DNA of 64,000 nt from Patiria miniata (GCF_015706575.1 NW_024037064.1:14733606-14797605); one strand, 5' to 3'. Numbered from the stretch's first letter, positions 41,861 through 54,378 are shown. The notes: generated by a model not told the origin, from the sequence alone. Program-made: numbers and translations.

Positions 41861-43930
41861 CTAGTGCTGAGTTGACAGAGGCATGAAATGGATGAACATG
41901 TTGTTTACTACAGAATTGTAACCATTTTGATAATGCACAACAGTATTGTTTTTGCGTACCTGGTCTCCAAGACTGGAATATGATGTCAATAGTTCCTTGT
42001 GAAAGTCCTCTTGAAGCGAGGGAACTCCTGATAGAAGCCCAGCACACATGACAAGGCGGTCTTGGAGATGACGAGACTGTTCCGTTACATGTGGTAGGTA
42101 CAGTAGGTTGTCGCTCTTTGGAATGACCAATGGAGTTGCGATCAGTAATCGAAGGAGCCTCGGGAACCAGTGCTGTGTTTTCCACTGAGGGAAAATTAGG
42201 ACCCCGGTTGTCAGGTCCAGCTCTACTTTTTGGAGAACCCTATCGATAAGAGAGAAGGTTGGAAAACAATATATCAATTCATTTGACCATGATATTGAGA
42301 TGGCGTCACATGACTCAGCCTCAGGGTCAGGTAACCATGATATAAAGGGTTTAAGTTGGTAGTTATTTCTTGAGGCAAACAGATGTACAAAGGGTGTGAA
42401 TCTCCAGAAAGACATTATGTCTTTCAAGACATTAGGGTTTAGTTTCCATTCAAGATTATCATTGAAAGATCTTGACAAAATAAATCTGCTTGTGTATTAC
42501 TTGAGTCAGGAATGTGTCGTGCAATTTACCATACGCCTTGTTCTAAACACCAAAGCCACAGTTTTTTTGGCTAAGTCATTGAGGTCTTTAGAGTGGCATC
42601 CACCCATGTGGTTTATATACGCCACAGCCGTAGTGTTGTCTATTAAGACTGACACAGTTTTGCCTTGAAGATGATCGGCAAATGAGGATATTGCGTACAT
42701 GACTGCTAAGAGTTCAAGATAATTGATGTGAAATGATGTTTCGTTAGAAGTCCATCGTCCATTCGTTTTTAAATTCAGACTAGGACATAATGCTCCCCAT
42801 CCATTTGATGATTCATCAGTTTGGATTTCAATGTCGGCAACTCTAGGTAATATGGGACGGTATGAAGTAGCCAAATTCAGCGTCCACCAATGTAACTCGT
42901 GTTTAGCACTTTCAGTAATGTGCATTTTGGCATGAAAATTACCTCCATTTTTCTTCAAGGCTTCATCCTTTGCCATTTCAAGATTTCTGTAAAAGAGTGG
43001 TCCAAGGGGTACTGCTGGGAAGCATGAAACAAGTTTCCCTATAATTTGTGAAACGATTTGTATCGTTGGATGTGTTTGACTTTTCAAAGATCGACAGAGG
43101 TCAATGATGGCGGAAACCTTTCTGGTTGGTAAACGTACGGTCATATCCATCGAGTTAATCATGAATCCCAAAAATCCATTTTTTTTAGTAGGGTTCTTCA
43201 TAGATTTCTTTTCATTTAATACGAACCCCAAGACATTCATAACTTTGCATCTTTCATCAACATTCCTTAAACATTCATCTTCTGTATCCCCGATGAGTAA
43301 TGAATCGTCAATATAATTGACAGATATGTGGCCTTTGTTACGCAGAGTAGCAGTAACTGGTTTCAAGACTTTTGTGAAGGTACGGGGAGCACTAGCTAAC
43401 CCGAAACACAAGCAAGTAAATTGCCACAGTTTGTTATGCCATTGAAAACGTAAATACTTTTGATGTTCTTGAGCCATTGCGTTGGTATTGTAAAATAGGC
43501 ATCTTTCAGATCAAAAGATGCTAGAAAACTGCCAGTTCGAACCAACGTTAAAGCATACTCCAATGTTTCCATCTTGAAGTGATTGTACTCAACAAACTTA
43601 TTGAGTCCTTTTTAAGTTTATAATTGTACGCATGGAACCATCCTTTTTAGGACGAAGGAATATATTCGATAAAAATTGCCCTCTGCATGGGCTGACCTGT
43701 ACAATGGCCCCTTCTTGTACAACGTTTGAACCTCTTCGTCAATCATTTGTGACTCTTTATCAGAGTAACATATTGTCTTAGGGGAAAAAGACTGACGCGG
43801 CGTTCCCTTAAACTCAATATGTCAGTGAGAAATGGTATTTAATATCCAAGCATCAGAAGTAATACTTTTCCAAGCTGATACAAAATGTTGCAATCTTCCC
43901 GCAATTGGAATTTCAGCAGTTAGATTAATG
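41861..43930 (-). pseudogene. DIRS RT-RNase H polyprotein
   Basis: Pieces in order: an N-terminal RT segment (43930-43480, with stops) containing IPIAGRLQHFVSAWK and FDLKDAYFTI, the main frame 43477-42506 with catalytic YIDD (VNYIDDSLLIG), and RNase H (TDESSNGWGA, LELLAVMYAI, LIDNTTAVAYIN). Then 42478-41861 carries the DIRS-type region after RNase H (FTPFVHLFASRNNYQLKPFISW). The frame changes near 43477 and 42490, and the gene ends before the recombinase. Confidence 0.85.
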
Positions 43931-43937
43931 TCCTTAC

Positions 43938-45302
43938 TCACTTGCTTGGCAGACCCTTGTCCTTGGTCTTCAGTCTTATCCGCATAGGCATACGACGACG
44001 AGCCCGCGCCATCTTGGCTGTAATAGGGTCGACGATTTTTCTGCCAATTTCCCCTGTAATAGGGTGCTCGTTGTTGCTGGTTGCGAAACGATAGCCGGAC
44101 GAGCTTGGGCGAGAATATTGATAGTTCGGGGCCCCTCGGCGTCGGAAGTTCGAAGGTTCCTTGCCATATACTTTTGAACTCAATTTATTTGTTTCCTGTA
44201 TGGACTTACAAGATTGCACAAGATCATCCCCAAACAGTCGAGGTGCAATGTATCTGAGATGAACACAATGGCGCATATTTCGGACTTAAGTCCGGCGTTA
44301 TGCTATCGCGTCTTCTAATGTTCAGTTGCGCGTTGCCATTGCCCATTATTGCCGCAGCAATAAGGGTTCTAATGAGTCCCGCTGTATCAAGGCTATTGTT
44401 GCCAGCCTTTGTATTGCGTGCCTGCAATAGTTGGTCCGCGACCTTTGTGACTGCAATAGATGCATGTAAAAAAAAGAGCTTTGTATTTTTTGAAACCTCA
44501 CGTCTCTTTGTCTAGTAGTGGGTTTCAAAAACGGCCAAATCTCTGGATTTACCTTTGTCAGGCAAAGATTCGGACAATTTTGTGTTTATCATAGCCTTTT
44601 AGCTTTTCTTCTAGCTTATCTTGGTGGATTTTCCCCGTGCTAGTGAATTGATTGTTTTTTTGCCAGATTCTCGTTAATGGAAGGTCCTTCCTTCTCATCG
44701 TCATTGACGAGTGCCGCCATCTCTAAAAGCAACTCGTCGTCGGCTATTTCGCCTGATTTAGACTCATTTGGAGGATCCACAAATATGTTATTGACCTCGT
44801 CCTCCCAGTAGAAATTTGTGTCCATTTCGGGTACATGTACATCTACTGGCATGGCGTTAGCACGCTCACTTTGCATTTCATCCCTTTCAGGTATGAATTC
44901 GTTTTCGCCCCTTTCGAGTGCAAATTCTATGGTCACGCCACTACCCACGCTAGCGTTAGTAAATGCATGGCTTGGTTGCTTTTGGCGAGCAAGCGCATCT
45001 GAAAGGTTTGCGACTGTATGTTGTAGCGCAAAGACTACCTCGCGCAAGTCAGAATTCTCATTTTTGTTAATACTCGCGCTAGTCGTATGACTCTCACTAG
45101 GCGCACTACCAGCAGCAACAGGTATGGCAGCTTTAACGGTTGGTTTGCGTTTTGTACGCTTCTTAGCTGGCGCTGGCGTGGGTGGCTTTGCCTGATTTGG
45201 CTGAATAAGATCGGAAAGCTCGTCTTCAAGACGAGAAACTATCAATGATTCATCCCCCGAAGGGTTCGCATGCATTTCTAAAGTACAAATGTCATCCATC
45301 AT
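43938..45302 (-). pseudogene. DIRS gag
   Basis: The open part 45302-44640 (220 aa) starts with MMDDICTLEM. It has a basic alanine/proline stretch (PAPAKKRTKRKP), a helical segment (LREVVFALQHTVANLSDALARQK) and an acidic C-terminus, as in DIRS Gag proteins. After a damaged stretch, 44276-43938 holds the conserved end (RLFGDDLVQ ... NKLSSKVYGKE) before an arginine-rich tail. Confidence 0.7.
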
Positions 45303-45368
45303 GGTGACTAGAATTGGCCACGCAGTGGTCCGTGCGATCGAGTGTGTTCCTGATTAACACCAAAAATA

Positions 45369-45476
45369 CACTGACGGTTGAACGGGCACGGAAGCATTTA
45401 TATGCGCACCAACTGCATTATTTCTTTGAATGAGTGCGTTCCTCAAATACCAGACAATGCAATCTCACCTGACTCC
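45369..45476. repeat. DIRS inverted terminal repeat, right
   Basis: Inverse copy of 41638-41745; upstream of the DIRS gag start. Confidence 0.9.
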
Positions 45477-45477
45477 G

Positions 45478-46960
45478 AATGGAGGTAACGGTGAGGTAGA
45501 ATTCAGCGGTCAAGCCATCCGAACCAGGTGACTTGCCCGCCGACATATCAAACAACGCCGGCCTCACCTCGCTGACAGTCACCGGCCCCTCGAGCAACAA
45601 TTGCTCGTCGGGGCTCAGTGAACTGTCAATGGAACCCCTGTGGAAATCAATCTCTTTCTGGTCAATTTTAGTTCTCGTATATAAATCATCAAAGAAATCT
45701 CTACAAATGCTGGTCATGTGTGTTTGGTCTATTTGCAGTTGACCAGAACGATCACGGAGACCCTGCATGCGCTTTGAGTCTGGGTCGCGCGTTTTGGGCT
45801 GAAAATTTTTCTCCTCTGCAACAAAAACTGGATCGGGAACAGAAAAACGGAAATTATTCAGAGTTGAAATTGGGCTTTTAAGTTATGCAATTGTTCTACG
45901 CATGCAGAGTCTCCGTGGTCAATTTGATTTTGCAAGAGATCGATTTGTCTCAAGAGTTCCTTACGTTCAGAGCTACGTTTTCGTGCTTCACCAGCAGAAA
46001 ACGCAACCACTGCACTCTTTAGATGGATTTTTCCCCTGTCCCACCACTCAACTAAATTTTCAAATTCCCCTTTTCTTGTAACCCAATCGTTCCATTCTGA
46101 ACTGACAAAGTGTTGAAAATCTTCCCTCCCAAAAAAGAAGTATTCAATTTTTCAGTAACCCCGGCCAGCGTTGTGAATTTGGTTCGAAAAAACCACAGAA
46201 ATTAAATCGTGGTCAGACAGGGGACATGCAGTGATTGCGCCAAGTGAACCCGCGGACAATTCGCGTGACATGTATAGGCGGTCGATTCTTGTTGCCTTTT
46301 GGCTATTTTTGGAGTGCCAAGTAAATCGTTTTTCATTTGGGTTTTGAACCCGCCATACATCAAGCAGGCCGCTTTCCCGCACGGTTTTCTGAATTTCTTA
46401 TTTCCCCGGCTGCTTTGATAGTTTGAAATCCCCCCTTTAGAATCAAAAACCAAATTGTCAATACATGTACAATTAAAGTCACCCCCAAAAATAACATGTC
46501 TCATTCACCGTGTGTGGTTACATAACTCAGACTGAAAGAAGTTTTGTCTATCGTGCGGATCATTGGGGCCATAGACATTAACAATACGAATTTTTGTATT
46601 TGTGTTGGGGAACGAAACTGTGAGGGAAAGCAGCCTACCCCTATTGTCACGCAAATAGTCCGTAGGACACCACAAGTGGCGTGAAGACAGCAAGATGGCC
46701 GCTCCACAACTCGAAGTAGACCCAAAAGACCAGAACCCAACGCCGCCAAATTCCCGGGCCCACGCTCTGGGTTCAGAGAAGCCCGAGACGTGAGTTTCCT
46801 GCAACAGCAGAATATCAATATTCCGACTGTTGCAGAAACCGAAAATTTGACCGCGTTTCACCTGATTCCTCAAACCATTAACATTGAAGGATGCTAATTT
46901 GAAATGAACCATACTAAAAGCTAGCAAAATTATAGTAACACATAACCAGTCCATAACCAA
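45478..46960 (-). pseudogene. LINE B ORF2, AP endonuclease and RT start
   Basis: The endonuclease begins near 46910 (FKLASFNVNGLRNQVKRGQ), with DILLLQETH (catalytic Glu), VNVYGPND, then in a second frame GGDFNCT and, at 46152-46382, SDHDLISVVF (catalytic Asp-His). The RT start (45768-45485) has SAGKSPGSDGL before the DIRS junction. Frame changes lie near 46504 and 46380. Confidence 0.85.
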
Positions 46961-47022
46961 AAGAGTTCAAAGAAAAAACAAAGTCCTAAAGTTCGTCTTG
47001 TTTCAAAAAACAAACAAACAGT

Positions 47023-47964
47023 TCAGTTCTTTTTATATTTCTTCCCTCCGTCTTCAACTCTTCGTCGTTCATCTTCTTCATCTGGGGAACAGCCCCGCTT
47101 GCTGCTTACAGCACTGGCCATGCTGGCGACCGAGAATGTGGAGGCGCCGGAGTCCGAGTCCGGGTCCGAGCCCCCGGCCTCGCCGTGGAAAACCTCCTCC
47201 GCCTCCCGGGCTAACTCGTCCTCTAGTCCGTCGAATGGGTTGGGCGTTGTTACAGCTGCTGCCCATTCCCTCACCCGTCGTTTCGATGCCTCCTCGGTGG
47301 TGAAAACTAGCTGTTCGCCATAGTCCACGGTTATCCCGGCTGCCGCGTTTCCCTCCGTGGCCTTAACCGGGGAAGAACGTTTTCCCTTCGGCGCTCTTTG
47401 AGCGGGTGGCTGGGCTTGTTTCGTGGCGACTGGTTTGGCGACTCGGCGGGGGGCTACTGTCGCGTCCGTGCGGGGGACCGGGGCTGGCTTGGTGGTACGA
47501 CAGGGGGCCGTCTCGGTGTCCGCGCGTGGGACCGGCTTGGTAGCTCGACGGGGGGCCTCTTCGGTGTCCGTGCATGGGACTGGTTTTGCGGCTCGACGGG
47601 GGGCTGATTCATTGTCCGCACGGAGCGCTGGCTAGGCAGCGTGAGCGGGGCTGTTTCAGTTGCCGGGCGGGGACCTGTTTTTTTGGTTCTCCGGTGTTCG
47701 GGCTCAGTGCTGCGGCTCTTTGCGGGTTGCGCTTGTCGGCTGGGTGAACGACTCATGCTGTGGGAGGTCGCCCTGACCATCGGGCGGGCCGCTAGGGGAA
47801 CTTGCTTGCTCCTCACCGCCTCGTCCCAGAAGCCAGGCGGTTTTTCTGCTGGGGTGACGTTGGGCTTGTTCTTGGTTTTCTTACGTGGCGGCGTCTCGGG
47901 TATGGCTGGGATGTCATCACAGGGGCTGTGCACTCCTTCTGCAGGCGGTGGGAACATCATGGTG
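47023..47964 (-). pseudogene. LINE B ORF1 C-terminal part with proline/arginine repeats
   Basis: Beginning near 47964 (MMFPPPAEGVHS, similar to MMIFQPPPAGAS in LINE E), it is basic and proline-rich. It contains three 16-17-residue repeats of the form QPPVEPQNQSHARTPKR (47470-47610). It changes frame near 47450 and ends in an acidic region with SSKRGCSPDEEDERRR and a lysine tail at 47023. No zinc knuckle is left, so the 5' part of ORF1 is missing; LINE D's 3' end adjoins at about 48.0 kb. Confidence 0.6.
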
Positions 47965-47989
47965 GTTGGGCGGGCCGGCTGAGATTCAG

Positions 47990-50900
47990 CCGCGGCTGTC
48001 TCTTCGTTACACTGCGTTGCGTTGACCACAGCCTTGACACGGTGAAGCACGTGGTCGGCATCCGACCGTGAGCCATCATACAATGTCTCACAGTGCGAAC
48101 ACCAAACCAACCACTTCACCGTGCTAATCAAACACCAGACCAGAAGAGAGTCTGGCTGGTCTCTAGCCCTGACCCATACAAAACGCAGGAACGGGTTAGG
48201 GAAAAATAACGGACCAGGGCTTTGCAACCAATGTGCTCGACCCAGGCCCACAAAATGTTAACAAAAGGCAGTCCCAAAAAACGTGGCTAAGTGACTCAGG
48301 AGCGGCACAGCCGACCCGAGGACACCTGCCATCACCAATGCCCCAATGGCCTAACGTTGGGAGGTTTTTAACGCCCCCCGTGCCACCCTCCAATTCAAAT
48401 CCCGCAAGCGGTTACTCAAATTGGAGGAGTGACACAGTTTTAAAACATGCTTAAAATCAACCACATTAATTGCCAGATGCTAGGTAGGCTCCCGGCTCGA
48501 CAACAGGTCGTAAAGTTGCCGGACCCTTACGGGCCCCCAGTCGATGTCCGGCGTAATGGTAGAAATAAGCAAGACCAGTTGCAAAAATGACGATAAAACC
48601 CAGTGGGTTGCAGGGCGTGTGGGTTATCATTCCTCCAGATGTTGCGGGGGAGAACCCCAAGGAGTGACGAGGCCGCCCAGTACAGAGAAAAAAAATCTCC
48701 AAGGAGGACCATGTCACTCAACAAAACCCCAAACCCACTGGCAAAGAAAGCGTCACATTTGTGACGAATATTGGTGACCCCAAGGCCACCATTAGCTAAA
48801 GTCTGGACAAGGACTGACCTTTTGACAAGTTCAGTCTTGCCAGACCAAATAAACGAAAAAATGGCCCGGTTAATAACCCTCTCTACCGAAACCGGTAGAG
48901 GGTACACCGGGGCCAAAAAAAACACAACGGAGTTAAAATCAAGGTGTTGACCAGCAACACCTTGCCTAAAAGAGAGAGCATCCCCCTTTTCGACATGTCC
49001 AAAGTGGACTGCAGATTGGGGATCCGCTCTCTCCAATTCATAGGGCCCATGTCCCCACCGCCAACCCAGACACCGTTGATTTTAATCGGGTCTCTAGTCC
49101 ACTGGATAGGGACCACATCGGGAAGGCAGTCTGGCCATGAGCCAAAAATCAAGCCTTTGGACTTGGCGAAGTTAAGGCGAGACCCGCTCGCACGAGAAAA
49201 TGCATCGATGATGCCAAACAACCGCCTCACCGATCTGAAATCCCGAACTATGCAGGTAGTGTCGTCTGCGTACTGTAGAACCTAGGGATTGTCATACCGG
49301 TGAGACGGCAATCTTTAACAATAGTTTGAGCAAAAGGCTCAATAAAAAGCACATACAAAAGAGGGGAGAGGGGCAACCCTGCCACACTCCCCTCGTGACT
49401 AAAAAGGGATCCGACAAAGATCAATTGATAAAAATGGCACTGGATATGTCTGTATATAGCAGCTCTATCCAGTGCCGGAAATTAGGTCCAAAACCAAAAC
49501 GGTCAAGGACCTTAAAAAGAAAATCCCAATTGACCCTGTCAAAGGCCTTCTGCTGATCAAGGGAAATAACAAGGCAGTCAAGGTTCTTCCCATCCACGAA
49601 TGCTACCAGATCCCGAAGGAGTCTGATATTATCATGGTTGGACCTCCCCTTGACGCCACAAGTTTGAAACTGACCGACAATGCCGGGCAACACCCGACCA
49701 AGGCGGAGGCACAAGGCCTTCGACATGATCTTATAATCTACATTGAGAAGGGATATGGGGCGCTTGTTCCTAGGATCAAGCGGATCCCCTCCCTTCTCTA
49801 AAATGGTGATGATTCCTAATCGCCGAGAATCACCTAGACTATTTAAAGAAAAGGCGCAACGGAAGACCCCCAGAAGGTCGGGACCGACCAAATCCCAGAA
49901 CTTCACGTAGAATTTCTTGGGCAGGCCGTCCCCACCAGGAGTCTTACCGTTGGCCATACTACTTAAAGCCGCATCAAGTTCCGACAGCTCAAGTTGGCTG
50001 TCCAAATCGATGCGGCTCTCTTCGTCTAGAATAGCCGACAAAAAGTCTAAAAAAGGAGATTGCAAATCGACCTCCACAGGCTCGTCGAGATAAAAATCTC
50101 GATAAACAGCGGAGATCTCCTCTGGAGAGGAAACAATGTCCCCTCCAGGACTGTAAACGGAAGAAATGATTTTCTTCCGAGCCTGGGAGGTCTCTTTTTG
50201 GTAGAAGTATTTGGACGGCTTCTCCCCTTCATCGAGGTCACGAACCCGCGAGCGGACTCGAGCCCCCTCCACTTCGAAGTCGTCCAGTTCGGAAATTTCA
50301 CTCCTATTATTTTCATGCCGAGCAAGAACTTCAGGAGTGGAGTGCCCAGCATTAAGTTCTGAAACGACGGAGCGCAGGGCAGCCAAAAGTGACTCCCTGC
50401 GCTTCCGTCTACTTCTTACCTGTCTATAAGAAAACATGGAAATAAATCGCCTAATGCGAGACTTGACGTCCTCCCACCAGAGGAGTTCGTTGCCGTACCC
50501 CTCCTTGAGCGATCGCCAGCCTGCATAAGCTTCTCTAAATTCCCTTTGAAAGCCAGCGTCGGCCAGGATAGAAACATTACATTTCCAATAACCCCGACCG
50601 GCGCCAGCAATTTCCGGGAGATTAAAATGCAAAACAACACCGCTTGACACCGTGTTCGCCGCATTGCGCCATGTAAAAGAAATTTCTGACGGATTGAGAG
50701 ACCGCCAGCAGTCGCTCAAAGAAAGATCGTCTATAAGATGGCCTAGCTCGCCGGACCCAATCCCACAAGATGTGGAATCAGAACCACGGCGATCTAGGTC
50801 CAAATTTAAAACACAATTAAAATCTCCCGTAAGAATTACGGGAAATTGTCCCGTCAGACGGGATGCAACTTCCGTGAAGAAGAGACGACGCGTCCTGCGG

Positions 50901-51179
50901 TCGACCAGAAACGACCCTTCCTTCGGAATCAAAGGAAGGATCAGAAAAAAACGCACTTCTGGCAAGCAGGAGGATGATGGTGCCTCGGGAAAAGGAAGTG
51001 CCAAAACTGGCAAATATCTTCCCCTTCCACTCTGCCCGCCAAGAAGCTAAGTCATCATTGCCGGCAATATGACACTCCTGAGGACAAGAAATGTCATACC
51101 CCCGGCAAAGACTAAAAATCCGTCTCCTCTTCACTGGATCACGCATCCCATTCACATTTAGTGTGAGAACGGCGGCCAT
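47990..51179 (-). pseudogene. LINE D ORF2: endonuclease and reverse transcriptase
   Basis: It starts with MAAVLTLNVNGMRDPVKRRR (51179), followed after a frame change near 51000 by a 530-codon frame (51013-49421). That frame has the endonuclease core (LTGDFNCVLNLD), a linker and RT fingers/palm (GKTPGGDGLPKKFY, RPISLLNVDYKIMSKAL, VISLDQQKAFDRVNW). Later pieces (49230-48883, 48717-48466, 48393-48000) carry thumb and C-terminal sequence (CPRVGCAAPESLSHVFWDC, a CCHC-like site). At least four frame breaks occur. Few bases separate it from ORF1. Confidence 0.85.
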
Positions 51180-51195
51180 GCCGAGTGTTTAAAAA

Positions 51196-52617
51196 TTACT
51201 CGGGCGGATCACCCTTAGGGGATCCGTCCTTTGTTTTGCTAGGTACGGGAGGGTTTTTTGCAACCCTCTTCCCTCTGTCTGAGTCTGAAGACGACTCAGA
51301 CGATCTGTCTGAGTCTGAAGACAACTCAGACAGGTTAACTGATTTTGGCTCACCAGGGATGGATGGCGCGGCACTAGAGGAGAGTGCGGCCTTAGCCTTA
51401 CCATCCTCCATCTCCGAACCGGAGGAAAACCCTGGCCCCGTGCTCTTTTTCGGGGCCACACACGAAGAGGCCGAGTCTGAACCAGAAGAAGTACTTCTGG
51501 CCCTCTTCTTTTTCAATTTTCGCTTCTTCTCCTCTACTTGGGAGAAGGGCATTGCTTTTTCGATGGCCACTGCCTGGCATGCGATGTTATCACAAACCAC
51601 CACTGGTGGTGCGTTGACGCCAGTACAGTCGGCACAACCGACCCGATTCGTGAGTGTGCCTCTGGTGATCTCACGACCGCAGTGGAAACATGCCCACGCG
51701 GTCGGAGCCTCCAGAGACCCACAAACCCTCGCGCAGCGCAAACACGCTGCTCGAAGTAGTTCGAAAGTGGATAGAGTCGGAGCCTCCGAGTCCGAAGTGT
51801 CGGACTTCGAAGACTGGAACTCGTCCGAATCGGAGCTCTCCACCCCCGTCACATCCACAGCTGTGGATGCGGTAGGAGGCGAAGGAGGCTCCGACTGGCT
51901 AGGTTATGCAGGGGCAGATTTCCCCTGCACAACTACATCAGCCCACCGTTTGGTGGGCTTCACTTTGTTAGCGAAAGACTTAGGGCACTTCTGAAAGTTG
52001 TTCCCCTCGTCCCCGCCAAACGTGCACTTAACACGGTTTGGGCACTTAGACGAGAGGTGCCACAACTTTAAACATTTGTAGCATTTAACTGCCTTACAGG
52101 CCGATGCTACATGTCCCTGGTCCCCGCACCGGGCGCAAGTCCGGTTCTGGCCAGTGTAGCCAACCCAGGCATTGCGGTTCCCGATGCAGAGAACCGAGGG
52201 AATGTTTTGGACACCTGACATAAGGTATTGTCGGGTGCCCGTAAATACGGAGGGCTCTTCGGAGTAGGTCTGAAACCTACCCTTATGAACCCTCCCGTAT
52301 CTAGAGAGGATGGATCGGACGATGTTATCGTCCAGATCCACCACAACAAGCTAAACAGACACCAGCTTGAGGGTGCCGTGTGAAAGCACGTGGCACCCTT
52401 CAAGCCGGTCTAAATGCGACAAAAACCGCTTGGCTTGGGCAGACTTGAACGTTACGTCAAATCTGCCACCCGGCAATGGCTGTTAGGCCTCAAGATGGGC
52501 CGCGGGGGAAATCCCCACGCCTTTGAGCGCCTTAAACGCGTCACTAGGCGCCCTCTTGCCGTCAAATTTGACTTCAACGGCGCGGAGGCGCCGAGCTTCG
52601 TATGTCTTAGAAGACAT
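51196..52617 (-). pseudogene. LINE D ORF1: multi-zinc RNA-binding protein, three stops
   Basis: One frame of 474 codons from ATG 52617 is interrupted only by TAA (52485-52483), TAG (52353-52351) and TAA (51906-51904). The N-terminal RRM-like region parallels LINE A (EVKFDGKRAPSDAF). Knuckles CARCGDQGH and CYKCLKLWH follow; a third has lost a cysteine (CTFGGDEG instead of CxxC). A second cysteine-rich module (CLRCARVCG ... CFHCGRE ... CADCTG) and an acidic serine-rich tail follow. Frame preservation with only nonsense changes suggests recent inactivation. Confidence 0.8.
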
Positions 52618-52720
52618 GTTGAAGCTGTCCCAAAATTAAAATGTCCAACTACGACCAAGAAAGAAAAAACAAAAGAATGGACACCAAAACTATCTTGTGT
52701 CGATGTCCAAACTAAGGGAT

Positions 52721-52738
52721 GGTAGCAAACTGCCTACC
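52721..52738 (-). promoter_or_regulatory. Stem-loop unit of the LINE D leader, proximal
   Basis: Arm GGTAG pairs with CTACC around loop CAAACTGC, about 100 nt before the ORF1 start. The same unit type recurs beyond the CR1-like insertion. Confidence 0.7.
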
Positions 52739-52744
52739 AGTCCT

Positions 52745-53925
52745 ACAGAAATATATAATACAGATACCGATACAAACTTGTATCGGTAATAACTAATTTA
52801 TTATATACAAAAAGAGTAGTTGTAGTAGTAGAAACATTTATTCCAATGTTGCCATTTCCACACAATAAAATGTTACAAAGCCATGTCAACATATTATACA
52901 GAGCAAAATGCAAGGAGTTATGTAATTGTGTATAATAATGTACATGGATCAATAGTAGAACACATTTACGACAACATTTAGGTATAAGGTGAAGCGTCAC
53001 GCTTTTGTACCCTAACCTATCGACAGACAAGTGGACATGACCAAGAAAAACAGAGACAGTGACAAAGGACAAAATGGACAACAGTGAGACACACAATGAC
53101 ACAACCTAGAAAAACACAAACTGGTATGAGACGAGGGCATACATCTAGATTCATAAATTATAACTAGTTATTCTAATAAACGTAGAAAAACACAAACTGG
53201 TATGAGACGAGAGCATACATCTAGATTCATAAATTATAACTAGTTGTTCGAATAAGAATTGAGTAGATGTGATCTAAGATTTTTAACAAGACAGAGAAGG
53301 AAGGTGCTGATTTTAAGAAGTCATCTAGACTATTCCAGTATGATGTACCACGTTGAATAACGCTATTTTTAGACAATGTTGTTCTGTTGAATTGGACATA
53401 TAAATTTCTCCTACTAGTGCTTCGGGTATTATACAAATGAATATCAGATGCGAGCATAAAGAAGGGGTTGAAACAAGTAGGTAATGCATTGTGTGTGAAC
53501 CTATACATAAATTCGCCAAGGTTAAAGTAGTATTAGTCATTGAATTGTAAGAGTCTCAAATTCGCAAATAAAGGAAGGGTATGATCACGATAACCAGTAT
53601 GAGATAGTAATCGGACTGCTCGCTTCTGTAACATGAGCAGTTTGTTGCATTTGGATGGTGAACCACCCCAAGTCAAAATTGAATAATTTAGATATGGCAA
53701 AATAAAGGAATTGTACAAGGTTAGTAAGATTCTACTGGGGGGGGGGGGTAATATTTTAAATGATTAATTATGGCTATATCATCGATGTGTTTTTTCCAAG
53801 TGAGATTCTCGTCAATAGTTAATGCCCAAGAATTTAGTGCGTTTTACTTGACTTACATTGGAATCGTTTAAAATTAAGGGAACCGATTGAGTATATTTAT
53901 ACTGCTGATTCACTCAACAAGAAGA
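52745..53925 (-). mobile_element. CR1-like LINE tail inserted in the LINE D leader
   Basis: It carries the C-terminal end of a CR1/L2-type RT followed by a 3' region. Stem-loop units of the LINE D leader lie on both sides (52721-52738 and 53928-53958), so it is an insertion. Near its 3' end lies a perfect 11-bp-arm palindrome (TACCGATACAA, 52765-52788), and a 75-bp segment is present twice (53107-53182 and 53184-53250). Confidence 0.65.
53227..53718 (-). pseudogene. CR1-like RT C-terminal region
   Basis: Two frames cover MYNSFILPYLNYSILTWGGSP ... LLMLQKRAVRLLSHTGYRDH (53718-53540) and MYRFTHNALP ... YNTRSTSRRNLY ... WNSLDDFLKSA (53508-53227). These are the usual last conserved blocks of CR1/L2-clade ORF2. 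A frame change lies near 53525. Confidence 0.8.
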
Positions 53926-53927
53926 TA

Positions 53928-54378
53928 AATCACAGGTAGCAACTGCCTACCTGTGATTAAGAAAGAAAAATGAACGCGGAGGCCAGGCCCCGCAGACCCG
54001 AAATTCCCCACCGGTGTAGTGCAGAGAACCCCGAGCCTACAGGCCCGCAATACCCGCGCTACGGCTCGCTTCCCGCTGCCGACCCACCGCCTAGCGTAAC
54101 GGCGGTAGTCGGCTGCGTAACGGGTCACGAGCCGCAGCACAAGCACACGGGTCCCAACCCCGCAAACACTAGAGAAAGGAAAAAATTCCCCCAACAAAGG
54201 ACTTCACGGGGCTATGCACACGCACAGCCCCACCCAAATGAATAGGGCCGTGCACACTGCCACGGCCTAAATAAAGAAACGTGTAGAAACGAATGGGCCA
54301 TGCACGCTGCCACGGCCCAAGCAAAGGACGTGTTAAAATGAATAGGCTGGCGTGTACAGCACTGCGTACACAGCCAGC
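53928..54378 (-). promoter_or_regulatory. Stem-loop array in the LINE D leader, distal
   Basis: Units: 53928-53958 (perfect 12-bp arm AATCACAGGTAG, loop CAACTGC), 54208-54231 (GGGGCT arm), 54246-54267 (GGCCGTG arm, loop CACACTGC), 54295-54318 (GGGCCATG arm with one pair that is G-U only in minus-strand RNA, loop CACGCTGC) and 54346-54378 (GTGTAC arm extended by GCTGGC with a one-base bulge, loop AGCACTGC). Loops end in CTGC; stems differ from unit to unit. Confidence 0.75.

Larger units (their letters stand above)
41638..45476 (-). mobile_element. DIRS retrotransposon with inverted terminal repeats, recombinase deleted
   Basis: Inverted terminal repeats of 108 bp lie at 41638-41745 and 45369-45476, about 90% identical. 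A 15-bp stretch at 41838-41852 is the exact complement of the left terminus (41632-41646), the internal complementary region that DIRS elements need for circle formation. Gag, RT-RNase H and the following region read on the minus strand. Coding stops near 41861, so no recombinase domain remains. The element sits inside LINE B's RT gene; a related inverted stretch with GTAGAATT/GATTCTAC outside the repeats makes the exact ends uncertain by about 30-60 bp. Confidence 0.85.
39263..47964 (-). mobile_element. LINE B (Tx1/L1-like), interrupted by a DIRS element
   Basis: ORF1-like region 47964-47023, ORF2 endonuclease 46960-46152, RT start to 45485, then a DIRS element, then RT from about 41575 to 40275 and a C-terminal zinc region to 39667, with an AT-rich 3' region to about 39263. 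It abuts LINE A's 5' end on one side and LINE D's 3' end on the other, all in the same orientation. Confidence 0.75.

Noticed and set aside
47398..48071. Plus-strand Gly/Arg-rich ORFs opposite LINE B
   Set aside because: Shadows of the proline/arginine-rich minus-strand ORF1.
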